In this document: positions 36,294-44,181 of the stretch, piece after piece
How the letters are laid out: every line of letters begins with the position of its first letter
Numbering within the stretch: the stretch's first letter is position 1
From: Oscillospiraceae bacterium
GTDB lineage: Bacteria > Bacillota > Clostridia > Oscillospirales > Ruminococcaceae
Direction: 5' to 3'
Length of the DNA: 64,000 nt
Assembly (NCBI GenBank): GCA_024404915.1
Contig: JAKSPJ010000010.1
Span: forward strand, 1-64,000
Made by a program: the position numbers and the translations under genes
Notes under the pieces: generated by a model
What the model saw: only the letters and a program-made list of their open reading frames with translations
Database searches by the model: none
What the model was told of the DNA's origin: nothing

Positions 36294-37484
36294 TTATTTG
36301 ATCATGCCGATCATTGCTTTGTAATCTGAATCCGCAGGGCTGATGGTTCGCTGAGCCAGACCATAGACAGCCGTTGCACGGGCTTCCAGCTCAGCACAGG
36401 CTCTGCATTGTTCGTTCAATTCAGATAATTTGGAAAGAGAAGTGGCAAAGGGCAGTGTCGTGCCTGCCTTTTTTGCCGCTGTCAGAATGTCTCTGCCACG
36501 CTCGCTTAATGCCAGAATTCTGCCGTAGGGCGGCGGATTCTGTGTATCCTCCGGATGTATGCCAATCAGCATATCCAACAGAATCCGGCGAATTCGGGAC
36601 ATGGGATATCGCTTGCTCTTAATGGAGAGAAGCATGGATTCCAGAGAGGTTTCATTCCGTGCAGACAGAATCTTGTTTTCCAGTCCCTGCCCAACTTCCG
36701 GCAGCTGTACAATTTCCTCCGCTGTGGCCGTGCGCAGCTTATACAGCAGAATGCGCTCCAGATTCTCAAAACGTGCCACCATGCCGGTTGCTGCACAGGC
36801 ACTGATGGAATCAGAAGATTCCTCCGGTACCAGATCATCAAAATCCTCATTCTGGCTCTCCATCAGCTGACGAATCAGGGAAGCACTGGCGGTATTTCCC
36901 GCCGTCGCCATAGAATCATGCTGCGCTTCACGCTTCACCGTAAACGGATTGATTTTCAGCTTGACCGCTATCATCGCCTTCAGATACTCAATGGCCAGTA
37001 CATTATTCGGGCGGCTGAACAACAGACCGATTTCATCGCCATAAGTTTGGCGAATCAGAATCTGCAGTGCTTTTGGATAGGAATTGCCCAATTTCATCAG
37101 GTCTTCCAGTTCCGGCATTTTGGCACAGGCATAGCTTGCCTTCACTGCAGCCGTCAGCAGGGAGATGTCACCGCACTCACTGCCAAAAGACAATTCATCC
37201 ACACAGCCAAGCGCCTTCAGAATATACATGGCACCTTTGGCATAGGTCTCTGCTGCGCTCAGACAGTATGCCACCGGCAATTCAATCACCAGGTCTGCGC
37301 CGCACCGCACTGCCGCCTTTGCACGCTCAAATTTATTCAGCACCGCCACATCTCCACGCTGGACAAAATTGCCGCTCATAACAGCCACGATATGGGTTGC
37401 GCCATTTTTTCTTGTCTGCTCAATATGGTAAAGGTGACCATTGTGAAAGGGATTATACTCACAAACAATACCACTGATTTTCAT
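36294..37484 (-). CDS. tmcAL: tRNA(Met) cytidine acetate ligase (YlbM family)
   Basis: A protein of 396 residues opening MKISGIVCEYNPFHNGHLYH, with the HxGH nucleotidyltransferase motif, VAVMSGNFVQRGDVAVLNKF and SFGSECGD. TmcAL in Bacillus uses acetate and ATP to make ac4C at the wobble base of elongator tRNA-Met. The start has GGAGG ten bases before it. It is divergent from ackA. Confidence 0.92.
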   Translation of the reverse strand: MKISGIVCEYNPFHNGHLYHIEQTRKNGATHIVAVMSGNFVQRGDVAVLNKFERAKAAVRCGADLVIELPVAYCLSAAETYAKGAMYILKALGCVDELSFGSECGDISLLTAAVKASYACAKMPELEDLMKLGNSYPKALQILIRQTYGDEIGLLFSRPNNVLAIEYLKAMIAVKLKINPFTVKREAQHDSMATAGNTASASLIRQLMESQNEDFDDLVPEESSDSISACAATGMVARFENLERILLYKLRTATAEEIVQLPEVGQGLENKILSARNETSLESMLLSIKSKRYPMSRIRRILLDMLIGIHPEDTQNPPPYGRILALSERGRDILTAAKKAGTTLPFATSLSKLSELNEQCRACAELEARATAVYGLAQRTISPADSDYKAMIGMIK

Positions 37485-37576
37485 AATTATGCTGCCTCCA
37501 TGATGAAAAATTGTGAACATTTTTTCCGCATATGACGGAATCCGAAAATAAAATACGAATTTTTTTTGTTTACCTC

Positions 37577-37605
37577 TTGAAAGTTGACTAAATATCGTGT
37601 ATAAT
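37577..37605 (+). promoter_or_regulatory. ackA promoter
   Basis: TTGAAA (37577-37582), 17 bases, TATAAT (37600-37605). Confidence 0.8.
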
Positions 37606-37671
37606 AAGGGATGCGATGGATGTCATCTCTGACACCGCACCACAAATATTTTTTTGAAAGGATGATTGTTT

Positions 37672-38871
37672 ATGTTAATTCTGGTTGTAAACGCCGGAAG
37701 CTCCTCGCTGAAGTATCAGCTGCTCAATATGGAGGATGAATCTGTTCTTGCAAAGGGTAACTGTGACCGTATCGGTATTGACGGCCACGTTTCTCACAAA
37801 ACTGCTGACGGCCGCAAGGTCGATATGGATTGCAGCTTCCCCACTCACACTGAGGCTTTTGAGAAGCTGGTTGAGATTCTGACCACCGGTGAGGCTTCCG
37901 TAATCAAGAGCATGGATGAGATCTCTGCTGTGGGTCACCGTATCGTTCAGGGTGCTGAAGTCTTTGACCGTCCCTGCCTGGTTACACCGGAAATTATCGA
38001 CAAGATTGATGAGCTGCGTGATCTGGCACCGGTTCACAACCATGCACACGCACTGGCACTCCGTGCATGCTCCGCAGTCATTCCGGCAACCACTCCCCAG
38101 GTTGTTGTATTCGATACTGCATTCCACCAGACAATGCCGCCGAAGGCTTTCATGTTTGCTCTCCCCTATGAGGATTATGAGCAGTATCATGTCCGTAAGT
38201 ACGGCTTCCACGGCACTTCCCACCGCTTCGTTTCCAGCGCATTGGCAGAGGCAATGGGCAAGGATCTCAAGGATCTGAAGATTGTCTCCTGTCACCTGGG
38301 CAATGGTTCTTCCATTACAGCTGTTCAGGGCGGCAAGTGCGTGGATACTTCCATGGGCTTCACTCCGCTGGATGGTCTGCTGATGGGTACCCGCTGCGGC
38401 GCTGTTGACCCGTCTGCTGTCACCTTCGTTGCTGAAAAGCACGGCTTTACTCCGGATGAGATGAGCCAGTACATGAACAAGAAGTCCGGTTTCCTCGGCG
38501 TTTCCGGCGTGTCCTCCGACAACCGTGAAATCACCGCTGCTGCTGCACAGGGCAACAAGCGTGCAGAGCTGGCTACCGATATGCTGTCCTATGAGATTCA
38601 GCGTTATATCGGCTCCTACACCGCTGCAATGAACGGCGTTGACGCTGTCCTCTTTACAGGCGGTATCGGTGAAAACTCCTGGGAAGTTCGTGAGCGTGTC
38701 TGCGAAAACATGACCTACTTCGGTATCGAAATCGACAAAGAACTGAACAAGAACACCAAGGGTGAGCTGAAGAAGATTTCTGTGGAAGGCTCCAAGACAG
38801 AAGTCTGGGTTGTTCCCACCAACGAAGAACTCCTCATCGCAAGAGATACATTGGAACTGATTTCCAAATAA
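37672..38871 (+). CDS. ackA: Acetate kinase
   Basis: A protein of 399 residues with LVVNAGSSSLKYQLL, PVHNHAHALALRACS, YGFHGTSHRFVS, HLGNGSSITAVQGGKCVDTS and FTGGIGENSWEVRERV, all ackA signatures. It makes ATP and acetate from acetyl phosphate. The ATG at 37672 has AAAGGATG upstream; the TTG at 37666 is not needed. No pta gene is beside it in this window. Codon use is noticeably GC-rich, as expected for a highly expressed gene. Confidence 0.97.
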   Translation: MLILVVNAGSSSLKYQLLNMEDESVLAKGNCDRIGIDGHVSHKTADGRKVDMDCSFPTHTEAFEKLVEILTTGEASVIKSMDEISAVGHRIVQGAEVFDRPCLVTPEIIDKIDELRDLAPVHNHAHALALRACSAVIPATTPQVVVFDTAFHQTMPPKAFMFALPYEDYEQYHVRKYGFHGTSHRFVSSALAEAMGKDLKDLKIVSCHLGNGSSITAVQGGKCVDTSMGFTPLDGLLMGTRCGAVDPSAVTFVAEKHGFTPDEMSQYMNKKSGFLGVSGVSSDNREITAAAAQGNKRAELATDMLSYEIQRYIGSYTAAMNGVDAVLFTGGIGENSWEVRERVCENMTYFGIEIDKELNKNTKGELKKISVEGSKTEVWVVPTNEELLIARDTLELISK

Positions 38872-38889
38872 TCATATATATATTATAGC

Positions 38890-38938
38890 ATGCAGCATGC
38901 CGAAACGCAAGAGCTTTCGGCTTGCTGTTTTGCACAAA
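38890..38938 (+). terminator. ackA terminator
   Basis: CAGCATGCCGAAA pairs with TTTCGGCTTGCTG around a 9-base loop, then TTTTG. Confidence 0.8.
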
Positions 38939-38994
38939 AAAAGACATGTATTTTTTACATGTAAACTGTGTAGGAATGATTGGAGGCACTCGGA

Positions 38995-39588
38995 ATGTCA
39001 CGGTTCTTTGATAAGTTCATCAACAGTCTGCGTTCTCTTTTTTCACTAAAAGAAGAAGAATTCAGACTGCCTCTTGATGAAAGCAACAAGCTGATTCATC
39101 CCATGGGCTCTGTAAAAAAAATCGCCCATACCTTCCGCACCCGCAGCACACAGGACGGCCGTATTTCTACTCCGCCGCCCCTTTCTGAAGTTTATCCGCT
39201 GGACGATGAATCCGATGCATTGCTGGCGATTGCCAAGGCGGTGCGGGACAAAGCTTATGCCAATTATTCAGGTTTTCAGGTAGGTGCTGCTCTGGTGGCA
39301 GCCTCCGGACAGATGTATCTGGGTGTCAATATCGAAAATGCTGCATACCCTGCCGGCATCTGCGCTGAGCGTTCCGCTTTCTGTGCTGCCATTTCTGCCG
39401 GGGAACGGGAGTTCACTGCCATTGCAATTATGGGCAGTGATGAAAATGAGCCATGCTATCCCTGCGGAATATGCAGACAGTTCATGTCGGAATTCTGCCC
39501 ACCGGAATTTCCGGTGATTCTGGCAGACGGCGTTCATTCTCTGGGCGGACTGATGCCCTGCGCATTTTCATTGGAAGATAAAACATAA
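38995..39588 (+). CDS. cdd: Cytidine deaminase with N-terminal extension
   Basis: A protein of 197 residues. The deaminase domain is residues about 70-197: YSGFQVGAALVAASG, NIENAAYPAGICAERSAF (zinc Cys and catalytic Glu) and EPCYPCGICRQFMSEFCP. The first 65 residues, basic and Ser-rich (FFDKFINSLRSLFSLKEEEF), are not part of ordinary tetrameric cytidine deaminases of about 130 residues. The start has TTGGAGG at 8-base spacing. The extension could tether or regulate the enzyme; nothing in sequence decides this. Confidence 0.88.
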   Translation: MSRFFDKFINSLRSLFSLKEEEFRLPLDESNKLIHPMGSVKKIAHTFRTRSTQDGRISTPPPLSEVYPLDDESDALLAIAKAVRDKAYANYSGFQVGAALVAASGQMYLGVNIENAAYPAGICAERSAFCAAISAGEREFTAIAIMGSDENEPCYPCGICRQFMSEFCPPEFPVILADGVHSLGGLMPCAFSLEDKT

Positions 39589-39641
39589 CGCACGCTGACA
39601 GAATGCCTTCGGGCAGCCTGTTGATAATAAGAGGTTTATAT

Positions 39642-41285
39642 ATGCACAAATGGTTCTCTGTTCTGCTCTCTTTGCTTCTCACTGCTGCTGTGCTTTGCAG
39701 CTGCGGAGAGGATGAAAATGTTGTAAAGGGCGCAGGACATTCTTTTTCCTATACCCTTGTGGGCAATCCCGATACCCTGGACCCGCAGCTCTCTGAAAGC
39801 GCCTCGGCTGACACTGTTTTATGCAATCTCTTTGAAGGACTGCTGACATTGGATGCTTCCGGTACCATTCAGTACGGCGTTGCAGAATCCTATGAAATTT
39901 CAGATGACCAGCTGCATTATAAGTTTCATCTTCGGGATGACAGTTACTGGTATCAGGCAAATGATAAAATGGGCGCCTTCGGTCAGGATGCCTGCCGCAA
40001 TGTAACCGCTGCGGATTTTGTTTTTGCCTTTCACAGACTGTTTGACAGTGCATATCACTCTCCAAAAGCAGAATCCTTTGCCTGTATTGCCAATGGCAGA
40101 AAAATCATAAACAATGAACTGGCCGTATCTCAGCTGGGTGTTGCCGCAACAGATACCTATGATCTGGAATTCACACTGGACTATGCAGATGCGGGCTTTC
40201 TCACTGCCCTGACCACAACTGCTGCCTATCCCTGCAATGAAGAATTCTTCCAATCCACCAAGGGACGTTATGGTCTGGACGAGCAGTCTATTATCGGAAA
40301 CGGCAGCTTTTCCATCAAGCTTTGGCTGTATGACGAATACGGACAATACAATGTGATTCAGATGCTCCGAAATCAGCTGAATCATCGTGTCCGGCGCATT
40401 TTCCCCACTGATATCAATTTTTACATTGAAAAAACTGATGCAGATGCAGCCCGCATTTTCACCATGGGCAACGCCGACTGCTATGTCAGCACACAAAGTG
40501 CGCTGGCAAGCCGCTCAGAGTATCATGCAGAAAAAGCATTCAGCATGACGCTCGGTTTTATCGCAAACCCCGATTCTCATTTTGCAAATTCCAATATTCT
40601 TTCTGTTCTTTCCTATACGTTGGACAGAAACTGGATTCCCGGTGACAGTGAAGGCATTCAGGCCGCAGGCGGTATTCTGCCTCCGGCAGTGACACTGCTG
40701 AATAAAAGCTGCCGTGAGCTGATTTCTGATGCAGGATATCACTCCTATCAGCCGGCCGAGGCAGACCGTTTATATCAGAAGGCACTTCGGAAACTCAATA
40801 TTTCAGAGCTGGAAGAGGGCCGTGTGCTGGTCTGCGCCGGAATGATGGACTATGAGATTCTGCGAAATCTGCTGGATCAATGGGGCTATGAACTGGATCT
40901 GCATTTTCAGATAGATGAAGTCACTGAAAGCGAATACGAAGCAAAACTGGATGCAGGAGATTATGATCTGGCTCTGTATCCCCTGACAGGAAACACACAC
41001 CAGGCTTCCTCCATTCTGGAGGAATTTCTGACAGATTCCCATCTGCACTGTTCCCAGGAGAAAAAGCTGCGGGATATCCTGAGCCGTGCTGCCTCTGCGC
41101 CGAATCTTGCTGATTGCGTAGAGCTTTATCGCCAGGCGGAAACGGTTATTCTGGAGGATCATTGCTTTATCCCACTGTTCTATAAGCAGCGGTATCTGAT
41201 TTGCAAGAAGGGCGTTGAGGATGTCAGTTTCAATCCATTCAGCGGTCAGGTGCAATTTTCAGAGGCAAAATATTTGGATTCCTAA
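39642..41285 (+). CDS. ABC transporter substrate-binding lipoprotein (family 5, OppA-like)
   Basis: A lipoprotein of 547 residues with signal peptide 1-20 and lipid Cys21 (AAVLCSC). The family 5 peptide-binding domain opens TLVGNPDTLDPQLSESASAD, then FEGLLTLD and VAESYEISDDQLHYKFHLRD. Ligands are usually oligopeptides or nickel. No permease or ATPase genes lie beside it, so it is an orphan binding protein. Its stop codon abuts the MITE-like element. Confidence 0.88.
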   Translation: MHKWFSVLLSLLLTAAVLCSCGEDENVVKGAGHSFSYTLVGNPDTLDPQLSESASADTVLCNLFEGLLTLDASGTIQYGVAESYEISDDQLHYKFHLRDDSYWYQANDKMGAFGQDACRNVTAADFVFAFHRLFDSAYHSPKAESFACIANGRKIINNELAVSQLGVAATDTYDLEFTLDYADAGFLTALTTTAAYPCNEEFFQSTKGRYGLDEQSIIGNGSFSIKLWLYDEYGQYNVIQMLRNQLNHRVRRIFPTDINFYIEKTDADAARIFTMGNADCYVSTQSALASRSEYHAEKAFSMTLGFIANPDSHFANSNILSVLSYTLDRNWIPGDSEGIQAAGGILPPAVTLLNKSCRELISDAGYHSYQPAEADRLYQKALRKLNISELEEGRVLVCAGMMDYEILRNLLDQWGYELDLHFQIDEVTESEYEAKLDAGDYDLALYPLTGNTHQASSILEEFLTDSHLHCSQEKKLRDILSRAASAPNLADCVELYRQAETVILEDHCFIPLFYKQRYLICKKGVEDVSFNPFSGQVQFSEAKYLDS

Positions 41286-41457
41286 GGCAATACCGCACAA
41301 AGATTGTGCAGGAGATGCGCCTTTAGATTTTTCGTCAGAATTCACGAAAAAACCGCAGGCATACTGTGGTATGTCAAGGGATTTTCAGGGATTATGACGG
41401 AAAATATGCAAGCAGATTCTGTGCAAAGCCCTCAGGCATTCTTTGTGCGGCAGTGCC
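41286..41457. mobile_element. MITE-like element with terminal inverted repeats, 172 bp
   Basis: The left end GGCAATACCGCACAAAG (41286-41302) and the right end (41441-41457, reverse complement GGCACTGCCGCACAAAG) match at 15 of 17 positions. The interior can fold into a long imperfect hairpin centred near GGCATACTGTGGTATG, and no ORF is present. No clear target duplication. The left end touches the lipoprotein stop codon. Related short palindromes are at 10919-10950 and 35578-35618. Confidence 0.75.
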
Positions 41458-41509
41458 CTTACATCAATGATATGCCCAGGGCTTTTCTGCGGCATTATGC
41501 GGAGGTATT

Positions 41510-42277
41510 ATGAAAGCAGTCACATGGAATGTCAACGGCCTGAGAGCCTGCGAAAAAAAAGGATTTGCAGATTTCTTTGCAAATGCCGATGCAGATTTCT
41601 TCTGCATTCAGGAAACAAAAATGCAAACAGATCAGCTCGCACAGCTGAAATGGTCTGCTGAAGCCGCCGGCTATCATGCATTCTGGAATAGTGCAGAAAA
41701 AAAGGGGTATTCCGGCACCGCTGTTTTTGCAAAGGAAGAACCCATCAACGCTGTGAAAGAAATGACCACGGGCGGTATTTCCAATGAGGGCAGAGTGCTG
41801 ACTCTGGAATACCCGGATTTTTTCCTGGTAAATGCCTATGTGCCCAATGTCCGCCGTGACCTGGTGCGCATTCCTCTGCGCATGGAATGGGAGGACGCAC
41901 TGCGTGCTCACCTGCTGGAGCTGGATACAAAAAAGCCTGTGCTATACTGCGGTGATCTGAATGTGGCACATCAGCCCATTGACCTGAAAAATGCCAGAGC
42001 CAATGAGGGAAATGCCGGTTATACAACAGAAGAACGCGAAAAATTCACAGAGCTGCTTGAGGCAGGATTTGTGGATGGGTTCCGTTATCTTTACCCCGAC
42101 AAAACAGATGCTTATACATGGTGGTCCTATATGGGAAGAGCTCGTGAAAAAAATATCGGTTGGCGCATTGACTACTGGGTACTCTCACGGCGCATTGCAG
42201 ACCGCATTGCAGACGTGGTAATTCACAGTGAGATTCCCGGCAGTGACCACTGTCCTCTGGAACTGATTCTGAAATAA
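41510..42277 (+). CDS. xth: Exodeoxyribonuclease III
   Basis: An AP endonuclease/exonuclease III of 255 residues: MKAVTWNVNGLRACEKKGF, CIQETKM (metal Glu), NAYVPN, CGDLNVAHQPIDL, WRIDYWVLS and GSDHCPLEL (catalytic His). It repairs abasic sites and 3' blocks. GCGGAGGT precedes the ATG, 52 bases after the MITE-like element, so its promoter may be inside or upstream of that element. Confidence 0.95.
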   Translation: MKAVTWNVNGLRACEKKGFADFFANADADFFCIQETKMQTDQLAQLKWSAEAAGYHAFWNSAEKKGYSGTAVFAKEEPINAVKEMTTGGISNEGRVLTLEYPDFFLVNAYVPNVRRDLVRIPLRMEWEDALRAHLLELDTKKPVLYCGDLNVAHQPIDLKNARANEGNAGYTTEEREKFTELLEAGFVDGFRYLYPDKTDAYTWWSYMGRAREKNIGWRIDYWVLSRRIADRIADVVIHSEIPGSDHCPLELILK

Positions 42278-42312
42278 AATTATCCAAATCTGCATAAATA
42301 TAAAAAAACTAC

Positions 42313-42341
42313 TTGACGAAACTTTCTCTATGCAGTATAAT
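42313..42341 (+). promoter_or_regulatory. Promoter of the divIC-S1 operon
   Basis: TTGACG (42313-42318), 17 bases, TATAAT (42336-42341). Confidence 0.8.
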
Positions 42342-42441
42342 AAAGATAATTCGGCACGCATTGCAGATACAGAAAGAAAAGAACGTGCCCTCCTGCACTT
42401 CCCTGAAGCATTGCAGGAATGATATCGAAACGGAGACAAAA

Positions 42442-42768
42442 ATGGAACGAAATGTTGGAACGAAACGCAGCAATGCACGGGAATTGAGGAGAGTTGTCCT
42501 TGATTGGCTCGTGGTTCGTTTTGTGGCGATTATTCTTCTGGTGGCTTGTGTGATTTCATTTGTATCCACACAGGCAATGCTGAATGAACAGCGGCAGGAA
42601 CTCTCTGAACTGGAGGAAGCTATTGAACTCGCTAAGGATGAGCGAATCGAATTGGAAAAATTTGTGGATACAGATGATCTGGAAGGTTACATGGAAAAGG
42701 CTGCAATCGAAGATCTGAATTATGCGTATCCAAATGAACGCCGTTTTTATGATATTTCACGAAACTGA
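42442..42768 (+). CDS. divIC: Septum formation initiator, DivIC/FtsB family
   Basis: A protein of 108 residues with a short cytosolic part, one transmembrane helix (about 25-45, RFVAIILLVACVISFVS) and an extracellular coiled coil (QRQELSELEEAIELAKDERI) ending with a short beta tail. This is the FtsB/DivIC layout. It should form a complex with FtsL and DivIB at the division site. The next gene is an S1-domain protein, the order seen for divIC and yabR in Bacillus. The start has CGGAG. Confidence 0.87.
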   Translation: MERNVGTKRSNARELRRVVLDWLVVRFVAIILLVACVISFVSTQAMLNEQRQELSELEEAIELAKDERIELEKFVDTDDLEGYMEKAAIEDLNYAYPNERRFYDISRN

Positions 42769-42791
42769 TATATACGGCAGAAAGGGTTTTT

Positions 42792-43250
42792 ATGCAGCTG
42801 GAGAATGGACTGATTTATGATGGAGTTGTCAAGCGTGTCACAGAATACGGCGCATTTGTAGAGATCAGCGATGACCAACAGCAGCAAAGTGTCACCGGTA
42901 TGGTTCATATATCAGAGGTTGCAAATACGTTTGTGCGTGATATCCATGAATTTCTGAAGGAAAATGATACCGTTCGGGTGAAAATGATTGGAACCAATCC
43001 CCAGGGAAAGATTTCACTTTCCATTAAGGCTGCTTTGGCTGAAGAAGATACCCAGCAGCCGATTAAGCCGAAGCGTCAGCAGCGTGATGCAAAGCCCTAT
43101 GTATACGAGCCGAAAAAAGTGGTTTCGCAGTCAGAAATGAGTTTTGAGGATAAGCTGCTTCACTTCAAACAGGAAAGCGAAGAGAAAATCTTTGATTTAA
43201 AACGTGGCAGTGAACGACGTGGAGGCTCTCGCAGCAGACGTGCAAAGTAA
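42792..43250 (+). CDS. S1 RNA-binding domain protein (YabR-like)
   Basis: A protein of 152 residues. One S1 domain (residues 5-77: GLIYDGVVKRVTEYGAFVEI, GMVHISEVANTFV, VRVKMIGTNPQGKISLSIKA) is followed by a charged low-complexity tail ending in RGGSRSRR. It binds RNA by family; YabR and general stress protein 13 types associate with ribosomes. It starts 23 bases after divIC. Confidence 0.87.
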   Translation: MQLENGLIYDGVVKRVTEYGAFVEISDDQQQQSVTGMVHISEVANTFVRDIHEFLKENDTVRVKMIGTNPQGKISLSIKAALAEEDTQQPIKPKRQQRDAKPYVYEPKKVVSQSEMSFEDKLLHFKQESEEKIFDLKRGSERRGGSRSRRAK

Positions 43251-43265
43251 GTTTTGTATGATATG

Positions 43266-43300
43266 AAAACAAGCCATCACTTAGAGTGATGGCTTGTCTG
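43266..43300 (+). terminator. Terminator of divIC operon
   Basis: ACAAGCCATCACT pairs with AGTGATGGCTTGT around TAG; only short T stretches follow. Confidence 0.8.
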
Positions 43301-43306
43301 TTGTTC

Positions 43307-43372
43307 ATCGGAGATCATGCTGAAAATGTTGCCGAGTGGGTGATTCACTCTGTTACGGGTATTCAAAAATAA
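43307..43372 (+). pseudogene. phoU 3' remnant
   Basis: This plus-frame stretch reads IGDHAENVAEWVIHSVTG, then IQK and a stop. IGDHA-N-AEW is the conserved C-terminal helix motif of PhoU, the phosphate-transport regulator. The rest of the gene is missing: the fragment begins right after the terminator of the previous operon. Its own hairpin terminator at 43376 remains. Confidence 0.75.
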
Positions 43373-43375
43373 AAT

Positions 43376-43412
43376 AAGATGCCGTCTCCAACGCTGTGAG
43401 ACGGCATCTTTC
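43376..43412 (+). terminator. Terminator left from phoU
   Basis: AAGATGCCGTCTC pairs with GAGACGGCATCTT, 13 bp perfect, followed by T-rich sequence, 4 bases after the phoU stop. Confidence 0.85.
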
Positions 43413-43759
43413 ATATACTGTACTCTAAGCTGTATGCTTTATATTTGTCAATGAACTTTTCCTTACTCAATGTTATTAAAGTTTGCAACCATAGTTTTGT
43501 AAAGTTTGGGTAAAGTTCAGACAATCCAATGCTGTAAAATTTTATTACGAAATAAATTGCTGCATTAATAATAATTCAAATATTGAATATAACGCATTGG
43601 AATTCCTCTTGTAAATGAGCGTACTGCCCAGAAAAAGAAAAAGAGAAATAATCTGGAATAATGGCATAAAAATACAGCAGGGAGCCTGTGTCTCTCTGCT
43701 GTAAAAATGGTTTTCGATTACTTGGAAAACTGTGATTTATCATCGAGATCAATCAGAAT
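43413..43759. other. Intergenic AT-rich stretch
   Basis: No gene seen. A hairpin at 43674-43702 (ACAGCAG/CTGCTGT with inner GAG/CTC pairing) has a U-tract on the minus strand and serves as terminator of the pyrophosphatase-like gene. The rest is AT-rich and may be decayed sequence from the deletion that removed phoU. Confidence 0.6.
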
Positions 43760-44083
43760 TTACACTATTATTTCTGATTGATAATACTGTTCTTGAAACC
43801 TAATCAGTTCCATTATTTCTTCTTTGCGAAACGAAACACCTTCAGGACAAACTACCCACTTTTCTTCTACATCGTTATATCGGTGAACAATTGCAATAAT
43901 CTGACCGGTAAAACTTTCTACCGGCTTATCAACACCTAAAATGTATGCATCCTGTTCCTCGCCGTCAGGGGCAAATATACCCTCAATATATCCGTAGTTG
44001 ATCGGATAATACATATCTTTGTATTCCGGATGGTAACTTCCAAGCGGTCTGTCAACTGTAACGGTAACAATATCACCAATCAT
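43760..44083 (-). CDS. Inorganic pyrophosphatase-like small protein
   Basis: A protein of 107 residues. DRPLGSYHPEYKDMYYPINY, GYIEGIFAPDGEEQDAYILG and VEKWVV resemble the core strands of family I soluble pyrophosphatases, but the usual length is 165-175 residues. Short proteins of this form are common in Firmicutes and annotated as inorganic diphosphatase. Whether it hydrolyses pyrophosphate is open: the DxxxxD metal pattern is only partly visible (APDGEEQDAY). A TAGGAGG site precedes the start; the gene stands alone. Confidence 0.7.
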   Translation of the reverse strand: MIGDIVTVTVDRPLGSYHPEYKDMYYPINYGYIEGIFAPDGEEQDAYILGVDKPVESFTGQIIAIVHRYNDVEEKWVVCPEGVSFRKEEIMELIRFQEQYYQSEIIV

Positions 44084-44181
44084 TTTTAACCTCCTATAAA
44101 TTCATGTTTGTCTGGCAAAGCATTTGGGCACTCAGTTCATCAGGATGTCTGCCGAGCATCCCATTATATTTTGAAATATCG

